DNA from: Ilumatobacteraceae bacterium
GTDB taxonomy: Bacteria > Actinomycetota > Acidimicrobiia > Acidimicrobiales > Ilumatobacteraceae
Assembly: GCA_016650435.1 (NCBI GenBank)
Contig: JAENVT010000074.1
Location: forward strand, 1-14,477
Reading direction: 5' to 3'
DNA: 14,477 nucleotides
Shown here piece by piece: positions 8,701 to 14,477 of the stretch. The position numbers were made by a program, and so were the translations under genes. How positions within the stretch are numbered: position 1 is the first letter of the stretch; every line of letters starts with the position of its first letter. The notes below the pieces were generated by a model. The model searched no databases. It was not told the DNA's origin and saw nothing but the letters and a program-made list of their open reading frames with translations.

Positions 8701-9040
8701 CGGCCGTCGTGAACTTGGGAGGCAACTCGGCCTCGATCGGATGGCGCCGCAGCAACGATTGGCAGAATCCATGGATCGTGCCGATGAAGGCTTCGTCGAG
8801 TGTCACCGAGCTTCCGACGGCTTCACGGAGTCGATGGGAAACCTCGCGCGCAGCCTTCTCGGTGAACGTGATCACGACCAGTTGACTCGGCTGCACGCCG
8901 GGCATTCGCAACAGCGAGGCGACCCGCGCTACCAGACTGGTCGTCTTGCCGCTGCCTGCCCCGGCCGAGACAGCCATCGACCTGTCTGGGTCAAATTGCA
9001 CCCACGGTGGCAACACGATCGTGCCGACCGAAGCATCCAT
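5717..9040 (-). CDS. AddA-like UvrD/Rep-type helicase with C-terminal PD-(D/E)XK nuclease
   Basis: This 1107-residue protein is the motor and one nuclease of an AddAB-type machine that resects double-strand ends for recombination. All superfamily 1A helicase motifs are present: Walker A AGAGSGKT (26-33, Lys32), Ia ITFTEKAARE (57-66), II VDEFQD (325-330), III GDPKQSIYGFR (358-368), IV NRRTR (391-395), V TIHAAKGLEFP (702-712) and VI YVAFTRAKD (770-778). A poorly conserved acidic linker (about 875-935, with an Asp run at 881-888) leads to a RecB-family nuclease: His943, Glu1003, Asp1020 in GYVDAVF, and Asp1034/Lys1036 in VDFKTDT. Motor and nuclease both look active. Its ATG overlaps the TGA of the AddB-like gene (TGATG), so translation is probably coupled. 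Mycobacterial AdnB is an alternative relative, but the partner lacks a Walker A, which favours the AddAB type. Confidence 0.92.
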   Translation of the reverse strand: MDASVGTIVLPPWVQFDPDRSMAVSAGAGSGKTTSLVARVASLLRMPGVQPSQLVVITFTEKAAREVSHRLREAVGSSVTLDEAFIGTIHGFCQSLLRRHPIEAELPPKFTTADELTSGAMADERAEQAVQTLYNLALKKPAIAEALMVIASFGAMQFLPELVRAIDNDWLRFADSTPERPMSIGVAHSTVMHMLDGVTSDQRYLTASKGMRSKLDEALIDARSTLEFVESVPALSAAAAAIGERRHGSSAAWAPFADALHFASCEPALSQLMSALTPIVIDSARTRISRGELSFDDLLVLTRRLLQTQPAVRDEVRARHRYLFVDEFQDTDQVQFDVITELTAADSARPPSSLFAVGDPKQSIYGFRHADVELFSSLLAADTAGEQLTINRRTRADVCLWINAVLGQRFARVDDAGEADQQVAYTSLEPQRLPNASGDGPGVVVLGMPGWCKVEHDSAEDMARAEAADIAALVQRIVGGGDAWMVSDNSGDRPASYRDVTVLIRSRTRLGVLEHALRQTGIPYRVEGGTLIYGSREVYELLRVLRAIDDPTNQLKVVTALRTSIFGIDDRQLMHHRLGPDTAPARYPKDFRVFAKEAGVVGDALRTLDQFGRRKHERTPAELLAELYDTWRGVAAALCEGEQVARETWRRVRYVIDEARAWSDATGGTLAEYLAWVDRRIDDVDRVELSTDEGEDSLRIMTIHAAKGLEFPITIVAGLGGADATNSATGLHWQNGRPLVRLGKMTSAGLRDMTAVERQRDRAEEARLLYVAFTRAKDHLVVSMHHKYGNCAAGRLVDAVASESAIAIAEFADPQLPIAHPPSHTRPTPGQSPVDEPEELDRTIGQVRRIWTPSGLAKALGDAAGPTSDVSLVQGSLFAVDDDDADDDAIAPGERFGAAVGRRQPDSDDHEATDPGNRKEPGPNDRPSRRGGRFGTAKGSAVHAVMQQVALDDPMRGLPTLVDVAAEAEGVLDRRRDIETMVQSLLKGELFSRMQTSSNCRREMYVGAQFGEVTVWGYVDAVFVNPGGTLTLVDFKTDTLITSPTELALRYQPQMSAYVAALQQATGIRVSEAWLSVAQPDGAAAVEILVDVVEAAELLAAVQVAPV

Positions 9041-11988
9041 CAGTCACCGTCCACGTCGACGACATTGTCGCTGAACAGTCGGGCCCGTTCGGCAAGCTCC
9101 TCGACACCGAGCGAGTCGACGCAGCACATCAGGCATCGACCGTTGGATGGATGCGGCCGCGGGATGAAATGACCTTCGGCGATCTCGTCCAACCAACGGT
9201 GCACATAGGCCTCGAACTGGGCGATGAGCGGTGCGTCAAGGGCGACCGGTCGCGATGTCGCCGAGGCCTCGCGCACGTGAAGATATCGCGCCGTCGCCGC
9301 GGGCGCGCCGGGCTGATCGTGGCCCGTCAGGATGGCGCGATCGCGATCGGCAGCACGTGCGTACAGCGGCAACTGCAACCGGCGTCCATCCTCCAACACG
9401 TTGCGCACCGAGGTGGCCCTGCCGGTCTTGAAGTCGGTGACCCGCAGACCGCCGTCGGGCATCAGGTCGATACGGTCGATCTTGCCGCGGAATGCAGCGC
9501 CGACGACTTCCACTCCCTCGAACGAATGCTCCGATGCAACGGGTCGAGACAACTCGGCCGCCTCAGCGTCGAGGGTGGCGGCAATGGACCGCAGAATGTG
9601 GACCCGTTCTGCACTCCACGCACTGACGTGGCCGAGGCGGTGCTCGAGTCCGATCGTGGAAGCCAACTCGTCGAGCACCGCGATCGCCCGGTCGTGCATC
9701 GCTCGAAGATGGTCACCCTGCAACCAATCGGGCCGCTGAGCTACGTCGAGGCTGAGCCATTCGTCGGCGACACGCTCGAACACAGCGTGCACCAAGACGC
9801 CGCGCTCGGCCGGCTCGATCGACATGATTGTCGCTGCGTCGGTCTCGTCGCTGATCCCGAGCACGAACTGACCAAAGTAGCCGAGGCCACAGCGTGCCTG
9901 TTGCTCGACCGAAGTGATCGCCCACGGCCTGCCGTCGGGAATCAGGCCCGGATGTGGCCCAACCATTCCGTCGAATTCGGTCGGCTCGGGATCCAAGCGG
10001 GCCCGCAGCGCATTGGCACGGCGGCCCAACCGACACGACGCGAGGTGTGACTGATCGGTTCTGGCTAGGCGTTCGGATGTAGTCAGCAAATCGCCCTCGA
10101 GCAACCCGATCGCGTGCGACTGGTGAACTTCGATCGGCATGCCAGCGAGCAGGGGTGAGGGATAGACCTCGCCACCGCGCCGGAGGTCGGTGCGGGCCAA
10201 GGTTCCCGTCACCGAAGCATCGCTGGCGAGCAGCGCGTTCCACGCCCGCTCGGCGCGCGAAGCCGGGGCGCGCGGGCCCTCGATCACCCTCGCGGCGGCC
10301 TCGGGAAGGTCACGACCGAGCAGCAGATCGTCGGTGGTCGATGCCGGCAGCACGCCTTCGTTGAGACCGACGACGAAGACGTGCGCGGCGTCGATGCAGA
10401 CCGCGCCACCAATATCGGCGATCGAAACCGCGCCGGCGGCATCTCCACGCCGACGCACCGGCGTATCGAGAAGTGTCCCGATGACCTGCCGCATCGTGGC
10501 CGCGGTGTAGGGCACAGCAATCCCGTCGTGATCGAGTTCGGCGAGGCCGGCGACGATTCGCTCGACGTGATCTGCCGCGTTGCGCTGCCAGGCCGGCCCG
10601 TCGGCCCACGCCCGCTCGCGCCACGTCGGCACGCCGATGTGATCGTCGAGGATTGCGCTGAGCGCCTTGACAGCGGCTTCCCATGTGGACGCCTTACGAA
10701 CTCGCTTCGATTGGTTGCTGAGTCGCTCGACCAGCTTCAACAGTCGGGCGAGCGCTTCGGTGTCGGCGATCTCTTTTCCGGTTGGTGGGGAATCAGCAGT
10801 CGCGTCGGACCACCGCCTTCGCCGGGCGACGTTGGACGCGACGAGCGCCCCTTCCGCTCGCGCCCAGTCGGCCTCGGTCACGAGGCCGAGCTTGCGGCAC
10901 AACGACGTCCACTGGCCGACGCGTCTCGGGGCACCCAGCTCACCAACGGGATACACCGGCGCTACCGAGAGCAGCCGGAAAACACTCGGCCGATCCCACT
11001 CGCCAACCACACCATCGACGACGTGACGAAGCACTTGGCCGGCGATCGAGCCGCGCAACCGCTCGACCGCGCCGCCCGACCAGGCGATGCCGGCACGTTG
11101 CAGCTCGTCGCGGACCGGGCGGCGATACATCGGTGCCGCACAGACGATGGCGATGTCGTCGGCCGGCACGCCGTCGTCGATCAGCCGGGCGCATTGGCGA
11201 AGTGTGTGCCGCACCTCTTCGTCGGGGTCGGGACATGAAATCAGGCGCGGCACCGAGACGCTGGGCGGCTGCGGCACATCGCCACAGCCAAGGGCACCGA
11301 GCTGGTCGATCAGCGCCGAATCTGTTTCTGCGGGAACGACCGACACGACCCGGCACGCCGGCTGCCCGGCCAGCCGGCGCAAGAAAGGAACCTGCGCGGG
11401 ATGGAACGTGTCGGTGACGACGAGTACGAGACGAAGGCCGGCCAAGGTGGCGTCGTCGACGGCGTCGAGCGCAGCGATGGTGGCGCTCTCGTCGCGAACC
11501 CCCAAGTCGACGAGACGCTGTCGGGCGCGCCCGACCACGTCGACCAATGCCGAGCGAACCGACGTCGGGTCGCCTGCCAGCGACTGCAACGCGGCTCGGC
11601 CGACGTGCGCGGCGCGCAACGCGACCGCCATGTCGACCAGCGCGTCAATGGTGGCCGGATGATCGCGAACGCCGTGCAAGACCGCTGGACAGTCATCGCT
11701 GCTGAGCACCGACGTGATCGCTGCCAGCTGCAATTGAGTAGTGACGGCACGCTTTGTGCTGACCGAGGAATCAACGAGCTCGACCGCCAAGTCGATGGGG
11801 GTCAGGAAGCGGATTCCGGCGACGCCACCCGACACCCGGGGCAAGAGGCGGCGCAGCGTGCCGGCGGTTGCCCCAGGCGCGACCACGACGATGACCTCGG
11901 CAAGCGGATCATCGCCTTGTAGCTCGGCGATCGCCTGTGCCGCACCCTCGGCGACGCCGCGGCCCGGACGCACCCAACGCGCGGCCAT
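9040..11988 (-). CDS. AddB-like PD-(D/E)XK nuclease family protein with inactive helicase part
   Basis: This 982-residue protein looks like the AddB partner of the next gene. The N-terminal region keeps the helicase-like fold but no working Walker A: where it should be, it reads VVVAPGATAGTLRRL (34-48). A remnant of a later helicase motif is VFVVGLNEGVLPAS (537-550). The C-terminal nuclease domain is well kept: a TSVEQQARC...YF segment (692-704, Cys700), GVLVHAVFERV (730-740, His734), GKIDRIDLM (835-843, Asp838) and VTDFKTG (850-856, Asp852, Lys854), then QLPLYA. Cys700 with Cys952, Cys955 and Cys956 may bind an iron-sulfur cluster, but the spacing is unusual. The ATG directly follows an in-frame TAG, so no earlier start exists. 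A leader with possible short reading frames lies upstream. Confidence 0.85.
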   Translation of the reverse strand: MAARWVRPGRGVAEGAAQAIAELQGDDPLAEVIVVVAPGATAGTLRRLLPRVSGGVAGIRFLTPIDLAVELVDSSVSTKRAVTTQLQLAAITSVLSSDDCPAVLHGVRDHPATIDALVDMAVALRAAHVGRAALQSLAGDPTSVRSALVDVVGRARQRLVDLGVRDESATIAALDAVDDATLAGLRLVLVVTDTFHPAQVPFLRRLAGQPACRVVSVVPAETDSALIDQLGALGCGDVPQPPSVSVPRLISCPDPDEEVRHTLRQCARLIDDGVPADDIAIVCAAPMYRRPVRDELQRAGIAWSGGAVERLRGSIAGQVLRHVVDGVVGEWDRPSVFRLLSVAPVYPVGELGAPRRVGQWTSLCRKLGLVTEADWARAEGALVASNVARRRRWSDATADSPPTGKEIADTEALARLLKLVERLSNQSKRVRKASTWEAAVKALSAILDDHIGVPTWRERAWADGPAWQRNAADHVERIVAGLAELDHDGIAVPYTAATMRQVIGTLLDTPVRRRGDAAGAVSIADIGGAVCIDAAHVFVVGLNEGVLPASTTDDLLLGRDLPEAAARVIEGPRAPASRAERAWNALLASDASVTGTLARTDLRRGGEVYPSPLLAGMPIEVHQSHAIGLLEGDLLTTSERLARTDQSHLASCRLGRRANALRARLDPEPTEFDGMVGPHPGLIPDGRPWAITSVEQQARCGLGYFGQFVLGISDETDAATIMSIEPAERGVLVHAVFERVADEWLSLDVAQRPDWLQGDHLRAMHDRAIAVLDELASTIGLEHRLGHVSAWSAERVHILRSIAATLDAEAAELSRPVASEHSFEGVEVVGAAFRGKIDRIDLMPDGGLRVTDFKTGRATSVRNVLEDGRRLQLPLYARAADRDRAILTGHDQPGAPAATARYLHVREASATSRPVALDAPLIAQFEAYVHRWLDEIAEGHFIPRPHPSNGRCLMCCVDSLGVEELAERARLFSDNVVDVDGD

Positions 11989-12092
11989 CTACGTGGAGCC
12001 GCCGCACATGGTCGGTTTCTTCGGATTGTTGTGCGCGCTGATGGTGATCACCCTACGAATCATTGTCCGAGCCCCATTGTCTCAGATGGGTG
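11989..12092 (-). promoter_or_regulatory. 104-base gap holding the likely addB-like promoter and leader
   Basis: Read on -, TAGGGT (12055-12050) fits TAnnnT and predicts a transcription start near 12042, giving a leader of about 54 bases. Inside it a short frame MCGGST (ATG at 12009, TAG at 11991-11989) ends directly next to the ATG of the AddB-like gene. A longer version of the same frame opens at ATG 12063 (24 codons). A small hairpin (CCCAT pairing with ATGGG, 12073-12090) lies just after the hydrolase gene. On the + strand the same gap reads as a 31-residue hydrophobic frame (12008-12103), which I do not call a gene. Confidence 0.35.
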
Positions 12093-12746
12093 TCACGCGG
12101 TAGTTGGGGCGTACATCGCCAGCGCCTCGCCGACCGAACAAGCGATCACCCCAAGTTCGTCAACCACGGCTGCCAGCCACGGCGGGCGGACCACCGCAGC
12201 GACTGCGATTGGCTCCTCGAGACCTGATGATTCGACGGCCATGCGCACGAACAGGGTCGCGTAGTCGGGCGGCCGGAGGTCGCGCGACAGCTCGAACAGA
12301 GCGTACGGATCCGGCGGATGCGGGCTTGGGGCCAGGGTGACGAAGCTCTGCGACGTCGGCCCGATGGCACCGCCGGCCAAGCCCGGCCCGTCGCACAACA
12401 CGGCGCCGCGGACCTGCTGTGGACGGGCGCCGGCCAGCATCAGGGCGACGTAGGCACCAAGACCACGGCCAACCACGGTCGCCGAACCCAGTTCGGCTAG
12501 GGCGACATCGGCGTCGGCCAGCACGATCTCGGCCGTGTAGCCGCCGCCCGGCGGGACCGTCGAGTTGCCATGACCGGTGAAATCGAGCGCAACGACAGGC
12601 CCGATCCATCGCTGTGCCCACTGCGGAGGTTGCGCCGGCGAGGCTTCGCCGAGGCCGTGAAGCAGCAAAAGCGCCCTGCCAGAACCCTCGCGAAGGGTGT
12701 GCAGGGCTAGATCGACCTTGTTGTGCCGCAACATGGTGATCGTCAT
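12093..12746 (-). CDS. Alpha/beta-hydrolase-fold protein lacking the nucleophile, probably non-catalytic
   Basis: This 217-residue protein has the alpha/beta-hydrolase fold: LLLLHGLGE (26-34) gives the oxyanion-hole HG, VVALDFTGHGNS (51-62) the next conserved strand and loop, and VVGRGLGAYVALMLAG (91-106) the nucleophile elbow. In the elbow the usual G-x-S-x-G reads G-R-G-L-G, so Gly95 replaces the catalytic Ser. No G-H motif with a catalytic His is seen near the C terminus. The protein is also shorter than typical members. It is therefore likely a pseudoenzyme, perhaps a binding partner or regulator; a decaying gene is less likely because the frame is clean and ordered. Its ATG overlaps the stop of the active hydrolase gene upstream (ATGA), suggesting the two are made together. 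A longer open frame upstream of 12746 lies inside that gene and is not used. Confidence 0.8.
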   Translation of the reverse strand: MTITMLRHNKVDLALHTLREGSGRALLLLHGLGEASPAQPPQWAQRWIGPVVALDFTGHGNSTVPPGGGYTAEIVLADADVALAELGSATVVGRGLGAYVALMLAGARPQQVRGAVLCDGPGLAGGAIGPTSQSFVTLAPSPHPPDPYALFELSRDLRPPDYATLFVRMAVESSGLEEPIAVAAVVRPPWLAAVVDELGVIACSVGEALAMYAPTTA

Positions 12747-13651
12747 GTGGACCCCAGGAAGTCGAGCACCATGCCGGCGACGAGATCGGGTTTTTCGATG
12801 TGCACGAAGTGGCCGGCACCCTCGATCACCTCGACGCGACCGCCTTCGGGGACAAATTGGGCGAGATTGTGAGGAACGGTGCCCCACCCCATCTCCTCCA
12901 ACTCCGAGGCGAGCAGGCCGAGGAAGGGCATGCCGAGCCCCGGCAGGCGGGTCATCGTCCACTCGGGCCGCCACGGGCCGAAACCGCCAAAGCGCATCGA
13001 AGCATCGATCTTCCACCGCCAGCCGTCCGGGTCCTGCCTCGCTCCCACGGTGACGAGGTGGCAGAGCCATTCGAACGGCAGGCGAGGGTTCATCCGCCCA
13101 CGCCGTCGGGCGAGCTCTTCGATCGTTCCCGGGTAGCGAGTCAGCTCGGCGCTGCGCCGCCGGTGATCGAGCCAGCCGGAGATCTCGCCGGCAACCATCC
13201 GCGTGCGTTCGTGCTCGGCCACGTCGGGTACCCGGCGCTTGGATGGGAGCCCGTCGAGGTTGACCAGATGACTGAAGCGGTAGGGCTGGGCGTCGGCCAG
13301 TTGGATCATCAGCGAGCCCCCTTTGCTGTGCCCGATGACCGGAGCGGGGCGCTGAGTGATGGAGTCCATCACGGCCATGGCATCGCGAATATCGGCATCC
13401 CAGCCGTACAAGGGCGCATGATCGCTGTCGCCGTGGCCGCGTTGATCCCAAGCCACGACCCGCCATCCGGCGGCTGCAAGCTTGGGCGCAAAGACCTCGT
13501 AGGTCCGGCTGAAATCGAACCCCCCGTGGACCAGAAATAGGGGCTGAGCAGCCTCTTCACCCCACTCGTGGATGGCCAAACCGAGACCGCCGACGTCGAT
13601 CTTGTACTGCCGTGCGGGCGCAACGGCACCTGGGTACTCGCCCGGCGACAT
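12743..13651 (-). CDS. Alpha/beta hydrolase
   Basis: A 302-residue alpha/beta-hydrolase with the core of an active enzyme: LFLVHGGFD (38-46) with the oxyanion-hole HGG, WDQRGHGDSD (68-77), nucleophile elbow VIGHSKGGS (105-113) with Ser109, and the late catalytic His281 in GAGHFVHIEKPD. The acid residue is less clear: the usual strand-7 Asp position reads LLASELEEM, so Glu there, or Asp133 in NLDG after strand 6, may serve. A cap region spans about 140-235. The substrate (ester, epoxide, haloalkane or lactone) cannot be told. The open frame continues upstream to 13852, but a -10 hexamer TACGCT lies 7 bases before the ATG at 13651, the family similarity begins just after it, and an earlier start would run into the divergent LysM gene. 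It is the first gene of a coupled pair. Confidence 0.87.
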   Translation of the reverse strand: MSPGEYPGAVAPARQYKIDVGGLGLAIHEWGEEAAQPLFLVHGGFDFSRTYEVFAPKLAAAGWRVVAWDQRGHGDSDHAPLYGWDADIRDAMAVMDSITQRPAPVIGHSKGGSLMIQLADAQPYRFSHLVNLDGLPSKRRVPDVAEHERTRMVAGEISGWLDHRRRSAELTRYPGTIEELARRRGRMNPRLPFEWLCHLVTVGARQDPDGWRWKIDASMRFGGFGPWRPEWTMTRLPGLGMPFLGLLASELEEMGWGTVPHNLAQFVPEGGRVEVIEGAGHFVHIEKPDLVAGMVLDFLGST

Positions 13652-13664
13652 GGTGACCAGCGTA
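13652..13664 (-). promoter_or_regulatory. leaderless promoter (-10) of the hydrolase pair
   Basis: On the - strand TACGCT (13664-13659) ends 7 bases before the ATG at 13651, and the intervening bases show no Shine-Dalgarno sequence. Together with the + strand element 32 bases away it makes this 58-base gap a compact divergent promoter. Confidence 0.5.
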
Positions 13665-13695
13665 CGACGCCGTGGAACTCGCGGCCGAACCCGCA

Positions 13696-13709
13696 TAGCA
13701 TCACCCTCC
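13696..13709 (+). promoter_or_regulatory. leaderless promoter (-10) of the LysM gene
   Basis: TAGCAT (13696-13701) ends 8 bases before the GTG at 13710; the bases between are pyrimidine rich, with no ribosome binding site. TGGAAC lies 17 bases upstream (13673-13678), only a partial match to a -35 box. Confidence 0.45.
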
Positions 13710-14066
13710 GTGAACCGGGCGCGGCTGTGGGGACTGGTTGCTATGGCGACAATCTTGCCGTTAGCTGCTGGATCGTGTGGCAGCGACGGCGCGGCTTCCG
13801 AGACGCTGCCACCGATTGTGACGGTCTCGACGACGACCACCATCTTCATCACGACGACGACGGTGCAGAGGTTCTACATCGTCAAGCGCGGCGACACCTT
13901 GGGCAAGATTGCCAAGGCCTTCCAGGTACGCCTCGCCGACCTGCAGGCGATCAACGGGATCGCCAATGTGGACGACATCCAAGCCGGCCAGGAGCTGCAG
14001 ATCCCCACGGGCGCCGTGGTGTACAACACGCTGCCTACACCTGATACGACGCCCGTCAGCACGTAG
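13710..14066 (+). CDS. Small LysM-domain protein with signal peptide, possible lipoprotein
   Basis: This 118-residue exported protein should bind cell-wall glycan. Residues 1-22 are a signal peptide (basic MNRAR, hydrophobic LWGLVAMATILPLAA). AAGSC with Cys23 resembles a lipobox, but Ala instead of Leu at the third place before Cys makes lipid attachment uncertain. Residues 38-52 form a Thr-rich linker. One LysM domain covers about 55-99: YIVKRGDTLGKIAKAF, then LQAINGI, then IQAGQELQIP, all conserved positions present. A short Thr/Pro tail follows. No catalytic domain is attached, so it is a wall-binding adaptor at most. The GTG at 13710 is preferred because it gives a complete signal peptide; the open frame begins earlier (13572), but that part crosses the divergent hydrolase gene, and the ATG at 13743 would leave too short a signal. 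Confidence 0.85.
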   Translation: MNRARLWGLVAMATILPLAAGSCGSDGAASETLPPIVTVSTTTTIFITTTTVQRFYIVKRGDTLGKIAKAFQVRLADLQAINGIANVDDIQAGQELQIPTGAVVYNTLPTPDTTPVST

Positions 14067-14076
14067 GATTTCGGCC
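14064..14076 (+). promoter_or_regulatory. leaderless promoter (-10) of the dioxygenase gene, built on a stop codon
   Basis: TAGGAT (14064-14069) ends 7 bases before the ATG at 14077. Its TAG is the stop codon of the LysM gene. The 7 bases between contain no Shine-Dalgarno sequence. Confidence 0.5.
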
Positions 14077-14477
14077 ATGAGCTTCTGGCCCACGCAAGAT
14101 CACTGGAGCGTGAAGATCCCGCTGCACACCTCGCACCGCCGTCTGCCTGCCCTCGCCGAGACCGGAGTGGTGGTGCTGGCCGATTTCGACTTCGACGTTC
14201 CATTCGAGGAGTGGCTCGGCCTGGAGTACATGGATTGGAAGAGTGGCGGCGACACCAACTTCGCCCCGCTGGCCTCGGCGGACGGCGAGCTCGACTGCCG
14301 TGGTTTCTGGGACAAGGGCAAAACCGACAAGGGTGCCCTGTGGACCTCGAACGCCGCCCTGTCGCCGACGCTGCGCGCCTACGTCGATGCCGTGGGCGCC
14401 AATTTCGGCCGGGTGCGAGTGATCAAGCTCGAGCCGCAAAGCCGCGAGCAGGCCATTCCGTCGATCCATCGCGACGA
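14077..14477 (+). CDS. Probable Fe(II)/2-oxoglutarate dioxygenase family protein, 3' end missing
   Basis: The frame runs open from an ATG to the window edge, giving 133 residues and two extra bases. It begins MSFWPTQDHWSVKIPL and is rich in Trp, Asp and Phe, with no signal peptide or membrane helix, so it is cytoplasmic. Near the edge VRVIKLEPQSREQAIPSIHRD (about 113-133) resembles the strand and turn that carry the H-x-D iron-binding pair in aspartyl/asparaginyl-hydroxylase-like oxygenases (a Leu-x-Pro segment, then Ile-Pro-x-x-H-x-D). The candidate ligands are His131 and Asp133. The second His and the 2-oxoglutarate-binding Arg would lie outside the window, so the family call rests on this one motif. 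The start has a -10 element 7 bases upstream and lies 10 bases after the LysM gene. The substrate is unknown. Confidence 0.6.
   Translation, partial: MSFWPTQDHWSVKIPLHTSHRRLPALAETGVVVLADFDFDVPFEEWLGLEYMDWKSGGDTNFAPLASADGELDCRGFWDKGKTDKGALWTSNAALSPTLRAYVDAVGANFGRVRVIKLEPQSREQAIPSIHRD

Noticed and set aside
12073..12090. Hairpin CCCAT/ATGGG just after the 217-residue hydrolase gene, as a terminator
   Set aside because: The stem is only 5 pairs with an 8-base loop and no T-run follows on the - strand; too weak to call a terminator.
12008..12103. 31-residue hydrophobic frame on + beginning MVGFFGLLCALMV
   Set aside because: It could be a tiny membrane protein, but it has no promoter-like hexamer or ribosome binding site, sits against the direction of both flanking genes, and lies over the likely addB-like promoter.
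12747..13466. N-terminal extension of the 217-residue hydrolase-fold gene to 13466
   Set aside because: The added residues are Arg- and Pro-rich shadow sequence lying within the active hydrolase gene; fold similarity begins after 12746.
13840..13865. ACG/ACC triplet repeat in the LysM gene
   Set aside because: It encodes the Thr-rich linker; such linkers are ordinary in exported proteins and the repeat is short and imperfect.

Overview
The window is high-GC bacterial chromosome with tightly packed genes, GTG as well as ATG starts and frequent 1-4 base gene overlaps. The gene types, with an AddAB-like helicase-nuclease, an ABC exporter half carrying an actinobacterial-type NBD insert and what looks like leaderless starts, point to Actinomycetota. 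I suspect an Acidimicrobiia-like lineage, but that placement is inference from style and not a database match. I see no rRNA, tRNA, CRISPR array, insertion sequence or prophage.

Left arm, all on +: the 3' end of an ABC exporter subunit (1-1041), rmuC (1080-2288), xseA and xseB (2306-3846, overlapping by 4 bases), a class II aldolase/adducin-family protein (3893-4642) and a polyprenyl (probably geranylgeranyl) diphosphate synthase (4652-5716). The synthase stop codon directly abuts the stop codon of the convergent gene that follows.

Middle, all on -: a two-gene operon for a large recombination machine. An AddB-like protein (11988-9040), with a dead helicase part and a live-looking nuclease part, is read first. 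It overlaps an AddA-like UvrD-type helicase-nuclease (9040-5717). Upstream of these, also on -, lie two overlapping alpha/beta-hydrolase-fold genes (13651-12743 and 12746-12093). The second has lost its nucleophile.

Right arm, on +: a short LysM protein with a signal peptide (13710-14066), then the 5' part of a probable Fe(II)/2-oxoglutarate dioxygenase (14077 to the window end).

With RmuC, exonuclease VII and the AddAB-like pair, more than half of the window concerns DNA end processing. The most striking signal not explained by genes is a repeated start architecture. Five of the eight genes not translationally coupled to an upstream gene have a TAnnnT hexamer 6-8 bases before the start codon and no Shine-Dalgarno sequence, as expected for leaderless mRNAs. 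In two cases the TAG stop codon of the preceding gene supplies the first half of that hexamer. I found no clearly novel defence or mobile system.
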